A DNA stretch of 22,241 nucleotides, from positions 1 to 22,241 of the forward strand of contig CAAGDT010000111.1 of assembly GCA_900768675.1 (NCBI GenBank), given 5' to 3'. The translations under genes were made by a program, and so were the position numbers. The DNA comes from Oscillospiraceae bacterium. GTDB lineage: Bacteria > Bacillota > Clostridia > Oscillospirales > Ruminococcaceae. Below the pieces are notes generated by a model. That model saw only the letters and a list, made by a program, of their open reading frames with translations, was not told the origin of the DNA and did not search any database. Of this stretch, positions 14,701-22,241 are shown piece by piece; the first letter of the stretch is position 1, and each line of letters starts with the position of its first letter.

Positions 14701-14864
14701 GGCAACACCGCACAATTACCGGCTAAAGCCTTTACCGCACGCCCCCTTGCATATTTTCCGTCATCTTGCACAGAAATTCCTTGACATACGTCAGTATGCC
14801 TGCGGAATTTCTATACAATCTGACGGCGCAATCGCACGGCAATAATTATGCGGTATTGCCTTAA
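14697..14864. mobile_element. MITE-like inverted-repeat element
   Basis: A 168-bp non-coding element separates ntpC from ntpI. Its ends are 22-bp terminal inverted repeats (14697-14718 and 14843-14864) with two mismatches, each beginning with TTAA, which may be a target duplication. Inside is a second inverted pair, AGAAATTCC (about 14772-14780) and GGAATTTCT (14804-14812), embedded in longer arms starting at CCGTCA, and a central CATAC-GTCA-GTATG dyad. The whole could fold into one long hairpin. The ntpC stop codon TAA falls in the left TTAA. No transposase is encoded. The remaining 48 nt before ntpI hold only its ribosome-binding region. Confidence 0.8.
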
Positions 14865-14912
14865 GCTTACTGCATAAAAACAGAATTTATAATAGTTAAG
14901 AAAGGAATACAC

Positions 14913-16931
14913 ATGGCAATCGAGAAAGTAACGCTTGTCGATGTGGGCGGAAGTCTTAAGAAAATCAATAAGACTCTGGTTAAGTGCTGCGAAAGCGGCT
15001 GTTTTCACATTAACCCGCCGCCGAACATTTCCGACTCCCACTTAGAGGCGAAAAACCTCCGTGACAGGGGAGTTTACGAGCGTATGATAAAACGCTGCCG
15101 CATTGTTGCGGAGGATTTAGGAGTTACCCTTGACGAGAACGCCTCCTACGACGACATTGAGTACAACGTAAGTATTGACTTTAAAAAGTATCTTGACGAG
15201 CTTGAGGGGCAGTTCAACTCCCTTACGGAGGAAAAGCGAAGCCTTGACTCCGCCCTTCGCTCCCACGGAGCAATATATCTGAACCTATTACAGTTTACGG
15301 GCTTAACATCGGATTTCGACGAGCTTTTCGCCTGCCGCTATATAAAAATACGCTTCGGACGTATTCCTACGGGCAGTATAGGAAAACTGGATTTCTACGA
15401 CGACAGGTGCTTTTTCTTCTTCCCCTTCGGAAATGAAACAAGCTATACATGGTGTCTTTATTTAACGCCATTGTCCGACGCAAACGAAACCGACTTCCTC
15501 TTTAAAACCTTAGGCTTTGAGCGAACAATAATGCCCGACTATCTTAAGGGCAACACCACTGAGGCTTCGGACAGGCTTTTAGAGCAGATGAAGCGGGAAA
15601 GCGACAGGATAACCGAAATTGACGGTAAGCTCTCGGAAATCGCAGCTAAAGAGGGCGCAAAGCTTTCCAAGGTTTACGCAAAGCTTGTGGCGCTGGACAA
15701 CAGCTACGAGCTGAGAGCAAACGTGCTTGTAATCGGAAACCGCTTTCATTTTTCCGGATATGTTCCCGAAAGGGAGGCGGGGCGCTTTACCGAAATGATA
15801 CGCTCTGTCGGCGACGTTACGGTAACGGTAAGAAATGCGGATAAGGACGACGAGGCGCCTGTTAAGCTTAAAAACAACTGGTTCTTCCGACCCTTTGAGA
15901 TGTTCGTTAAGATGTACGGACTGCCCGCACACGACGGAATAGACCCCACTCCCATAGTGGCGGTTTCCTACATTCTGCTTTACGGAATAATGTTCGGGGA
16001 TTTAGGGCAGGGACTTCTTATATTCCTGCTGGGGCTTGTGCTTTCTAAGTTTACAAGCTTCAAGTTGGCGCCGATTATGACAAGAATCGGTCTTTCAAGC
16101 GCATTTTTCGGCGTTGTCTACGGCTCTGTTTTCGGAAACGAGGAGCTTATAGAGCCTTTCTTCCGTTTCCCTAAAATCTATCAGCTTATGGGGCTTACCG
16201 AGCCGCCGGAAAATATCTTCCAGGCTTCAACTCTCCTGCTTATAGCGGCGCTTTGCATAGGCGTGGTGCTGGTTATAATAACAATGCTGATAAACATTGT
16301 TGTAAGCCTCAGAAATAAGGATTTTGAAAGCGGCATTTTCGGCGGAAGCGGTCTTGTGGGCTTTGTGCTGTACACGGCAGTAATAATAGGCGTTGGCGGT
16401 GGTCTTGCTTTCGGGCTTGACATTATGCGGCCCTGGTACGTTATCTGCTTTATCCTTGTTCCCCTTGTGCTTATGTTCTTCAAAGAGCCTATTCTTCACT
16501 CCATGGGCGCAAAGAAGTCCTCGGAAAACGGGGCACTGGACAAGGGCCTTAAGGCAAGGCTTGAAAAGATGTTCGCCAAGGAGGACGGAAAGAAAAAGCC
16601 TGTTGGCACCTTCATAATCGAGGGAGTTATCGAGCTTTTTGAAACCTGCCTTACCTACCTTACAAACACAATGTCATTCCTGCGAATCGGCGGCTTTATC
16701 TTAAGTCACGCAGGTCTTATGCTGGTTTTCGGCGTTGTGGCAAATCTTGCAGGCGAGGGTCCCGGCTATATAATCGTACAGGTTATAGGAAACCTCTTTG
16801 TAACAGGCTTCGAGGGCTTCCTTGTTGGTATTCAGGTGCTTCGTCTTGAGTTCTACGAAATGTTCAGCAGGTTCTTTAAAGGCGGCGGAAAGCCCTTTAA
16901 TCCTGTTACAATAAGCTCAAAGGCTGCTTAA
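14913..16931 (+). CDS. ntpI: V/A-type ATP synthase subunit I (membrane stator)
   Basis: Subunit I (the a-subunit equivalent) forms the ion half-channels beside the rotor ring and anchors the peripheral stalks. At 672 aa it is near the usual 640-680. Residues 1 to about 340 form the cytoplasmic, partly coiled domain. The C-terminal half has several membrane helices, starting with AVSYILLYGIMFGDLGQGLLIF and including a pair around VGFVLYTAVIIGVGG and WYVICFILVPLVLMFF. The essential arginine is R591 in SFLRIGGFILSHAGLMLVF, matching the SxLRL...HAxL motif of the family. AAAGGA precedes ATG 14913. It is the first gene after the inverted-repeat element. Confidence 0.95.
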   Translation: MAIEKVTLVDVGGSLKKINKTLVKCCESGCFHINPPPNISDSHLEAKNLRDRGVYERMIKRCRIVAEDLGVTLDENASYDDIEYNVSIDFKKYLDELEGQFNSLTEEKRSLDSALRSHGAIYLNLLQFTGLTSDFDELFACRYIKIRFGRIPTGSIGKLDFYDDRCFFFFPFGNETSYTWCLYLTPLSDANETDFLFKTLGFERTIMPDYLKGNTTEASDRLLEQMKRESDRITEIDGKLSEIAAKEGAKLSKVYAKLVALDNSYELRANVLVIGNRFHFSGYVPEREAGRFTEMIRSVGDVTVTVRNADKDDEAPVKLKNNWFFRPFEMFVKMYGLPAHDGIDPTPIVAVSYILLYGIMFGDLGQGLLIFLLGLVLSKFTSFKLAPIMTRIGLSSAFFGVVYGSVFGNEELIEPFFRFPKIYQLMGLTEPPENIFQASTLLLIAALCIGVVLVIITMLINIVVSLRNKDFESGIFGGSGLVGFVLYTAVIIGVGGGLAFGLDIMRPWYVICFILVPLVLMFFKEPILHSMGAKKSSENGALDKGLKARLEKMFAKEDGKKKPVGTFIIEGVIELFETCLTYLTNTMSFLRIGGFILSHAGLMLVFGVVANLAGEGPGYIIVQVIGNLFVTGFEGFLVGIQVLRLEFYEMFSRFFKGGGKPFNPVTISSKAA

Positions 16932-16954
16932 TAAAAGAAAGGAAATTTACGGCT

Positions 16955-17386
16955 ATGTTATTATTTTTATTACCTCTTTTTGCACTTGCACTTATTATAA
17001 TTCCTCTTGCGGTTGCAATCCACAAGGCAAGAGCAGGCAAAAGCTTCAGCAGAAAAAGAACAATCCTCCTTAACGGCGGAGTTTTTACCGGCGTGATGAT
17101 TCTTATGACGGTTTTAATGCCTGTTATTGCAGGAGCTGAGGGCGCTGCTGTTGCTGCTGAAACGGGAGTAACCGTGGGCGAGGGATTAAAGGCGCTTGCT
17201 GCCTCCCTTTCAACCGGCTTTGCAACAATCGGTACGGGTATTGCGGTAGGTAATGCTGCTTCAGCAGCTATCGGCGCTACAAGCGAGGACGAGAAGAACT
17301 TTACAAAGTCCCTTATCTTCGTTGCTCTTGGCGAGGGTGTTGCAATCTACGGACTTCTTATCTCAATTCTTATTCTTTTCAGCTGA
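16955..17386 (+). CDS. ntpK: V/A-type ATP synthase subunit K (proteolipid)
   Basis: Subunit K builds the rotating membrane ring that carries the transported ion. The 143-aa protein has four predicted helices: about 1-23, 41-62, 76-107 and 115-142. Only the second hairpin has the conserved c-subunit pattern, STGFATIGTGIAVGNAASAAIG followed by FVALGEGVAIYGLLI, with E127 as the ion-binding carboxylate. The first hairpin is hydrophobic with a basic RKR loop (33-35), and its helices lack a carboxylate in a matching position. The Gln ligands of the Enterococcus sodium site are not seen in the second hairpin, which leans towards proton coupling, though that is weak evidence. GAAAGGA lies before ATG 16955. 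Confidence 0.92.
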   Translation: MLLFLLPLFALALIIIPLAVAIHKARAGKSFSRKRTILLNGGVFTGVMILMTVLMPVIAGAEGAAVAAETGVTVGEGLKALAASLSTGFATIGTGIAVGNAASAAIGATSEDEKNFTKSLIFVALGEGVAIYGLLISILILFS

Positions 17387-17413
17387 TACCGAGAAACCGA
17401 AAGGACGGATATT

Positions 17414-17722
17414 TTGAAGTGCTTTTTAATAAGCGATAATGTTGATACCCAGATGGGTATGCGGCTTGCGGGAGTAGAAGGCGTGGTTGTTCACGAGAAG
17501 AACCAGGTTATGGAGGCTCTTAAGACTGCTGTCGCAGACAAAAGTATCGCTGTCATACTTATGACGAAAAAGCTTACCGAGCTTTGCTCGGGGGAGATTT
17601 ACGATATGAAGCTTAATCTTAAGAAGCCCCTTATCGTTGAAATCCCCGACAGGCACGGCGATTCCCATATCTCCGATACGATTACGGGATATGTGAACGA
17701 GGCAATTGGAATTAAACTGTAA
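17414..17722 (+). CDS. atpF: V/A-type ATP synthase subunit F
   Basis: Subunit F sits with D in the central rotor and modulates ATP hydrolysis. The 102-aa length and Rossmann-like pattern fit: MKCFLISDNVDTQMGMRLAGV, AVILMTKKLTELC, KPLIVEIPD and a C-terminal helix ISDTITGYVNEAIGI. The Enterococcus homologue is called NtpG. The start appears to be TTG at 17414, 8 nt after AAAGGA (17400-17405); no in-frame ATG lies between that site and the conserved N-terminus. It lies between ntpK and ntpE, with short gaps of 27 and 20 nt. Confidence 0.9.
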   Translation: MKCFLISDNVDTQMGMRLAGVEGVVVHEKNQVMEALKTAVADKSIAVILMTKKLTELCSGEIYDMKLNLKKPLIVEIPDRHGDSHISDTITGYVNEAIGIKL

Positions 17723-17742
17723 AACATCTGAGGTTACAGATT

Positions 17743-18330
17743 ATGATTGATAATGAGAAACAGCTTGAACGCCTGCGTAAGGAAGTTGAGGAGCAGGCGA
17801 ACAAAGAAGCTGAGAGTATTATTTCCGAAGCAAAGAAAAAGGCGGAGGAGATGTTAAGCGAGGAGCGCTCACGGCTTGAAAAGGAGCGGGGACTTGCGGC
17901 GCTTTCAATGACGGGGAAGTTTGAGGCTTCCGAAAGAAGGCGGCTGTCCGAGGTAAGAAGCGGCGCAGACAGGAAGGTACTGCTCCATAGAAACGGGCTT
18001 GTTGAAGACCTTTTCTCCGAGATAAGGGAAGAGCTTGAAGCCTTTGTAAAAAGCGAAAATTACGCCGATTATCTGAAAAAAGCGGTGGAAAAGGCGAACG
18101 GGGCAGAGGCTCTCTGCGATGGTACGGTTATTCTCTGCCGTGTGTGTGATAAGACTGCCGCAGAAAAGGCGGCAGAGGGTTATCCCGTGACAGCCGAAGC
18201 TGACAGAAGCATAGAAATAGGCGGAATTACCGTAAAATACCCTAAGGGAATAGCAATAGACCTGACGCTGGATACTGCCCTTGAAAACGAAAGGGAAGCT
18301 TTCTCGGCGGATTCGGCTATGCAGCTATAA
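17743..18330 (+). CDS. ntpE: V/A-type ATP synthase subunit E
   Basis: Subunit E forms the peripheral stalk with the H-type coiled-coil subunit and holds the A3B3 head. The 195-aa length is usual. Residues 1 to about 90 are a long charged helix (EEQANKEAESIISEAKKKAEEML), and the C-terminal half is a globular domain with EDLFSEIREELEAFVKSENYADYL and a strand-rich end including GGITVKYPKGIAIDLTLDT, typical of the family. The ribosome-binding site is modest: GAGG about 9 nt before ATG 17743. ntpA follows after 43 nt. Confidence 0.9.
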   Translation: MIDNEKQLERLRKEVEEQANKEAESIISEAKKKAEEMLSEERSRLEKERGLAALSMTGKFEASERRRLSEVRSGADRKVLLHRNGLVEDLFSEIREELEAFVKSENYADYLKKAVEKANGAEALCDGTVILCRVCDKTAAEKAAEGYPVTAEADRSIEIGGITVKYPKGIAIDLTLDTALENEREAFSADSAMQL

Positions 18331-18373
18331 AAGGCACCGCTTAAGTCAATTCTACACCAAAGGACTTGAATTT

Positions 18374-20119
18374 ATGAACACAATTTACGCAATAAACGGA
18401 CCTGTTATAAAGCTTAAGGGAACTAAGGATTTCTCTATGCGGGAAATGGTTTTCGTAGGCGAAAAAAGGCTTATCGGCGAGGTTATCGGGGTAAGCGGGG
18501 AATATACCGTTATTCAGGTTTACGAAAATACCGCAGGTCTTAAAATCGGCGAAATAGTTGAGGGCACGGGCGGACCTATGAGCATAACCTTAGGCCCCGG
18601 AATTATCTCCAACATTTTCGACGGAATTGCAAGACCTCTTACCGAGATGAAAAAGACGGACGGTGCTTTCGTTTCCGAGGGCAGCAGCATTTCCACCGTT
18701 GACCCTGAGCGGGTTTTCGAGGTAACGGTTACTGCAAAAGTCGGGGACGAGCTTACCGGCGGCGAGGTTTACGCTTACTGCAACGAAAGCTCCCTTATAG
18801 TAAATAAGGCTATGGTGCCGCCGGACATAAAGAAGCTCCGAGTTACTTATGTTGCTGAAAGCGGCGCTCATAGGGTTGATGATGTTATCATAAGGGGCGA
18901 GGTCAAGGGCGAAGAAAGGGAGTTTACCCTCTGTCAGAAGTGGGCTATAAGAACTCCCAGACCCGTAAAATCCCGTATTCCGATAAATACCCCACTTATT
19001 ACGGGACAGAGAATACTGGACTCTATTGTGCCTATTGCAAAGGGTGGAACTGCCGCTATTCCGGGCGGCTTCGGAACGGGTAAGACTATGACCCAGCATC
19101 AGATTGCAAAGTGGTGCGACGCTGATATTATCGTTTATATCGGCTGCGGCGAGCGTGGAAACGAGATGACTCAGGTACTTGAAGAGTTTTCCGAGCTTAT
19201 CGACCCGAAATCGGGAAAGCCCCTTACCGACAGAACCGTTCTTATTGCAAACACCTCGAATATGCCTGTTGCGGCAAGAGAGGCTTCTATTTATACGGGC
19301 ATTACAATTGCGGAATACTACCGTGATATGGGCTACGATATTGCAATTATGGCGGATTCAACCTCCCGCTGGGCGGAGGCGCTCAGAGAAATATCGGGAA
19401 GACTTGAAGAAATGCCCGCAGAGGAGGGCTTTCCCGCTTATCTTCCCTCCCGTCTTTCCGAGTTCTACGAAAGAGCGGGAAATGCACAGACTCTATCGGG
19501 AAAACGGGGCAGCGTAACCATTATCGGCGCTGTTTCGCCCCAAGGCTCCGACTTCTCCGAGCCTGTAACCCAGAATACAAAGCGCTTTGTGCGCTGCTTT
19601 ATTGCACTTGACAAGGCTTTGGCATACGCAAGACACTATCCTGCAATAAACTGGCTTACAAGCTATTCGGAGTATGTGGACGACTTTACGGAGTACTACG
19701 AAAAGAACGTTGGAGAGGATTTTCTTACCGTAAGGCAGGAGATAAACAGCCTGCTCTTAGAGGAAAATAAGCTTATGGAGATTGTAAAGCTTATCGGCGC
19801 AGACGTTCTTCCCGACGACCAGAAGCTTGTAATCGAAACAGCAAAGGTTATAAGAACGGGCTTTTTACAGCAGAACGCCTTCCACAAGGAGGACACCTAC
19901 GTTCCCATGAAAAAGCAGCTGCTGATGATGAAGGCAATACTGCACCTTTACAAAAAGGCGCTTGAAGCGGTAGGAAAGGGTATTCCAGTTTCAGCGGTTG
20001 TGGCTACGGGGCTTTTTGATAAGCTTACAAAGATGAAGTACGATATTCCGAACGATAAGCCCGAAATGTTTGAGGAATATATGCGGGAAATCGACAGAGA
20101 AATCGGCGGATTATCCTGA
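18374..20119 (+). CDS. ntpA: V/A-type ATP synthase catalytic subunit A
   Basis: Subunit A carries the catalytic nucleotide sites of the A3B3 head. The 581-aa length is normal. Residues 1-70 form the beta-barrel, followed by the long family-specific insertion (about 110-190). The P-loop GGFGTGKT is at 231-238 with K237, the catalytic glutamate region GCGERGNEMT follows (E260), and then DSTSRWAEALREISGRLEEMPAEEGFPAYLPSRLSEFYERAG. I chose ATG 18374, preceded by AAAGGA with 9 nt spacing; the open frame reaches back into ntpE (to 18281), but that extension is not family-like. ntpB follows 16 nt downstream. Confidence 0.97.
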   Translation: MNTIYAINGPVIKLKGTKDFSMREMVFVGEKRLIGEVIGVSGEYTVIQVYENTAGLKIGEIVEGTGGPMSITLGPGIISNIFDGIARPLTEMKKTDGAFVSEGSSISTVDPERVFEVTVTAKVGDELTGGEVYAYCNESSLIVNKAMVPPDIKKLRVTYVAESGAHRVDDVIIRGEVKGEEREFTLCQKWAIRTPRPVKSRIPINTPLITGQRILDSIVPIAKGGTAAIPGGFGTGKTMTQHQIAKWCDADIIVYIGCGERGNEMTQVLEEFSELIDPKSGKPLTDRTVLIANTSNMPVAAREASIYTGITIAEYYRDMGYDIAIMADSTSRWAEALREISGRLEEMPAEEGFPAYLPSRLSEFYERAGNAQTLSGKRGSVTIIGAVSPQGSDFSEPVTQNTKRFVRCFIALDKALAYARHYPAINWLTSYSEYVDDFTEYYEKNVGEDFLTVRQEINSLLLEENKLMEIVKLIGADVLPDDQKLVIETAKVIRTGFLQQNAFHKEDTYVPMKKQLLMMKAILHLYKKALEAVGKGIPVSAVVATGLFDKLTKMKYDIPNDKPEMFEEYMREIDREIGGLS

Positions 20120-20135
20120 TGAAAGGATTGATAGA

Positions 20136-21509
20136 ATGAACGTTCAGTATGCGGGACTAAGCGAAATAAACGGACCGCTCGTGTGCCTTGAGGGAGTAAG
20201 CGGCGTTGCCTACGAGGAGATTGCGGAGCTGAGGCTTGAGGACGGCACAAGGCGCCTTGGCAGAGTTGTGCAGATGGAGGGAGACAAGGTAATTCTCCAG
20301 GTTTTCGAGGGTACCTCCGGTCTTTCCCTTGAAAATACCCGGACTGTTTTTAAGGGCAGACCCCTTGAAATTCCCCTTAGCGGCGAAATGCTGGGACGGG
20401 TTTTTAATGGGGCAGGAAGACCTGCCGACGGGCTTGGCGAGGTTTTTGCGGAAAAGCGGGGAGATATAAACGGACGGGCGCTTAATCCTGTTGCAAGACA
20501 GTACCCCCGAAACTATATCCATACCGGAATATCTTCAATCGACTGCCTTATGACTCTTATAAGAGGGCAGAAGCTTCCGATTTTCTCAGGCTCAGGTATG
20601 GCACATAACAAGCTGGCGGTGCAGATTGTAAAGCAGGCTCGTATTGCGGAGGAAAACGGGAAGGACTTCGGCGTTGTTTTTGCGGCAATGGGCGTACAGA
20701 ACGACGTTGCAGACTACTTCCGCCGCTCCTTTGAGGAAGCGGGAGCAAGCAGCAGGGTTGTAATGTTCCTTAACCTTTCAAACGACCCGATTATTGAAAG
20801 AATACTGACTCCCCGCTGCGCTCTTACGGCGGCGGAATACCTTGCCTACGAGAAGAATATGCATATTCTCGTAATTATGACGGATATTACCTCCTACTGC
20901 GAGGCGCTTCGTGAGTTTTCATCATCAAAGGGTGAAATACCCGGAAGAAAGGGCTATCCCGGCTATCTTTATTCCGACCTTGCTTCTCTTTATGAAAGGG
21001 CAGGAATAATAGAGGGCGGCGGGGGTTCTGTAACACAGATTCCGATTTTAACAATGCCCAACGACGATATAACCCACCCTATCCCCGACCTTACCGCCTA
21101 TATTACCGAGGGGCAGATTGTTTTCGACCGCAGGCTTGATTCTATGGGTATTTACCCCGGACTTTCGGTGCTGATGTCCCTGTCAAGACTTATGAAGGAC
21201 GGAATAGGCGAGGGCTGCACAAGGGACGACCACAGCGACGTTGCAAACCAGCTTTTCGCCGCCTACGCAAAGGTGCAGGACGCCCGCTCCCTTGCTTCGG
21301 TTATCGGCGAGGACGAGCTTTCGGATATTGACAAGAAGTATATGGAATTCGGCGTACAGTTTGAAAACCGCTTTATAAATCAGGGCTTCGACGAGAACAG
21401 GAGCATGGATCAGACCTTAGAGCTTGCATGGGATTTGCTGTCCTTACTGCCGAAATCGGAGTTGGACAGAATAAGCGACAAGGTTATTGAAAAGCATTAT
21501 CACGCTTAA
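20136..21509 (+). CDS. ntpB: V/A-type ATP synthase regulatory subunit B
   Basis: Subunit B alternates with A in the head and forms part of the nucleotide interface without itself being catalytic. The 457-aa length is typical. In place of a Walker A it has the degenerate loop SGSGMAHNKLA (151-161), the hallmark that separates B from A. Other family motifs are GRVFNGAGRPADG, AAMGVQNDVADYFRRSFEE, DITSYCEALREFSSSKGEIPGRKGYPGYLYSDLASLYERAG (around 245-290) and ITHPIPDLTAYITEGQI. I chose ATG 20136, with GAAAGGA 8 nt upstream; the in-frame extension to 20070 overlaps ntpA and is discarded. Confidence 0.97.
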   Translation: MNVQYAGLSEINGPLVCLEGVSGVAYEEIAELRLEDGTRRLGRVVQMEGDKVILQVFEGTSGLSLENTRTVFKGRPLEIPLSGEMLGRVFNGAGRPADGLGEVFAEKRGDINGRALNPVARQYPRNYIHTGISSIDCLMTLIRGQKLPIFSGSGMAHNKLAVQIVKQARIAEENGKDFGVVFAAMGVQNDVADYFRRSFEEAGASSRVVMFLNLSNDPIIERILTPRCALTAAEYLAYEKNMHILVIMTDITSYCEALREFSSSKGEIPGRKGYPGYLYSDLASLYERAGIIEGGGGSVTQIPILTMPNDDITHPIPDLTAYITEGQIVFDRRLDSMGIYPGLSVLMSLSRLMKDGIGEGCTRDDHSDVANQLFAAYAKVQDARSLASVIGEDELSDIDKKYMEFGVQFENRFINQGFDENRSMDQTLELAWDLLSLLPKSELDRISDKVIEKHYHA

Positions 21510-21530
21510 CTTTAAAAGGAAGGCTTTACT

Positions 21531-22190
21531 ATGGCACAGCAGGTTTTTGCAACCAAGGGCAATTTAATAGCAGCAAGACGCTCGCTCATACAGGCGAAAA
21601 TCGGCTATGAGCTTATGGACAGGAAGAGAAATATTCTTATCCGTGAAATGGTAAGCCTTACCGATAAGGCACGGGAGCTTAACGAAAGCCTTGAAAAGAC
21701 CTTCGCAGAAGCCTATCTCGCCCTTCGTACCGCCAATGTTACCGACGGCGTAATTATCGACAAGACCGAGCGTATGCCCGTAGACGACAGCATTGAAATC
21801 AGTTTCAGAAGCGTTATGGGAATTGAGCTTCCGAGGGTAAAGGGCGGAGACGCAAGCCCCACTCTTTGCTATACTCTTGCGGATACCGATTCTGCCTTTG
21901 ACAAGGCTTATATCTGCTTTACAAAAGCTAAGCAGACTGGACTTGTGCTGGCGGAGATTGAAAACAGCGTTTACAGACTGTCTACTGCAATAAGAAAAAC
22001 CCAGAAGAGAGCAAATGCACTTAAAAATATCCTTATCCCTATGTATAAGGAGCAGGTGCGGTTTATTACAAGCGCACTTGAAGAAAAGGAGAGAGAGGAG
22101 TTTTCAAGGCAGAAGATTATCAAGGCGGTTAAGCTGAAAAAACAGTCACAGGCTGTCGATAAACCGCCATCTGCGTCGTCAACCGCATAA
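21531..22190 (+). CDS. ntpD: V/A-type ATP synthase subunit D
   Basis: Subunit D is the central rotor shaft: long N- and C-terminal helices form a coiled coil that reaches into the A3B3 head. The 219-aa length is usual. The N-terminus TKGNLIAARRSLIQAKIGYELMDRKRNILIREM and the C-terminal helix VYRLSTAIRKTQKRANALKNILIPMYKEQV are typical of the family, separated by a small beta-rich part (about 75-130). AAAAGGA lies before ATG 21531. The last three codons and the stop form the left arm of a hairpin (22181-22222). It is the last ATPase gene visible. Confidence 0.95.
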   Translation: MAQQVFATKGNLIAARRSLIQAKIGYELMDRKRNILIREMVSLTDKARELNESLEKTFAEAYLALRTANVTDGVIIDKTERMPVDDSIEISFRSVMGIELPRVKGGDASPTLCYTLADTDSAFDKAYICFTKAKQTGLVLAEIENSVYRLSTAIRKTQKRANALKNILIPMYKEQVRFITSALEEKEREEFSRQKIIKAVKLKKQSQAVDKPPSASSTA

Positions 22191-22222
22191 CGGCAGGCAC
22201 AAAGCCTAGCCGTTATGCGGTT
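22181..22222 (+). terminator. Hairpin at the end of ntpD, probable operon terminator
   Basis: The 14-bp arms AACCGCATAACGGC (22181-22194) and GCCGTTATGCGGTT (22209-22222) are perfectly complementary, and an inner AGGC/GCCT pair extends the stem to 18 bp with one bulged A. Only TTCCT follows, a weak U-tract. The ntpD stop codon (22188-22190) lies inside the left arm. The remaining 19 nt of the window hold nothing recognisable. Confidence 0.55.
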
Positions 22223-22241
22223 TCCTAGCATCTGATACTAA

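Noticed and set aside
14781..14817. Possible promoter inside the inverted-repeat element (TTGACA and TATACA)
   Set aside because: The spacing of 25 nt is too long for a sigma-70-type promoter, and no better -10 lies at 16-18 nt.

Overview
The window looks like a chromosome segment from an anaerobic, low-to-mid GC member of the Clostridia, most likely an Oscillospiraceae/Ruminococcus-type gut or rumen bacterium. The signs are a BlaI/BlaR1-type pair, a T-box-controlled trp operon, a V/A-type ATPase operon, a GH26 mannanase, a PF04071-type Cys-rich protein and AAAGGA ribosome-binding sites. This placement is inferred from gene content, not from a 16S or marker-gene match.

Layout. (1) 1-267: palindromes, a terminator for a gene outside the window, then a sigma-70-type promoter carrying two 16-bp dyads that look like BlaI operators. 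(2) 268-3647: a blaI-like repressor and a very large (1007 aa) BlaR1-like M56 metalloprotease/sensor with duplicated sensor domains. (3) 3643-3875: an apparent coding remnant, a second copy of the palindrome seen upstream of blaI, and a second promoter sharing a 17-nt core with the blaI promoter. This suggests an intergenic duplication around the blaI-blaR1 pair. (4) About 3882-4220: a T-box leader with a likely UGG specifier and a UGGC acceptor-pairing bulge, ending in an intrinsic terminator. (5) 4253-10736: a complete, tightly packed trpEGDCFBA operon making tryptophan from chorismate. (6) 10756-12891: a bidirectional terminator, then a minus-strand cluster of a Cys-rich small protein, a GH26 glycoside hydrolase without signal peptide and a DUF4358-type lipoprotein. 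(7) 12969-22190: a strong extended -10 promoter, a stand-alone 83-aa domain resembling part of the FakA C-terminal region, and a V/A-ATPase operon in the order H-C-I-K-F-E-A-B-D.

How the genes work together. Uncharged tRNA-Trp should stabilise the T-box antiterminator and switch on the whole trp operon. The V/A-ATPase genes encode a catalytic head (A, B), central stalk (D, F, C), peripheral stalk (E, H), membrane stator (I) and rotor ring (K). That is a complete ion-pumping rotary ATPase.

Points most worth a second look: the orphan FakA-like domain leading the ATPase operon, a 168-bp MITE-like inverted-repeat element abutting the ntpC stop codon inside that operon, the duplicated palindrome-plus-promoter segments around blaI-blaR1, and the expanded BlaR1 sensor. 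I found no CRISPR array, tRNA, rRNA or complete transposase gene.
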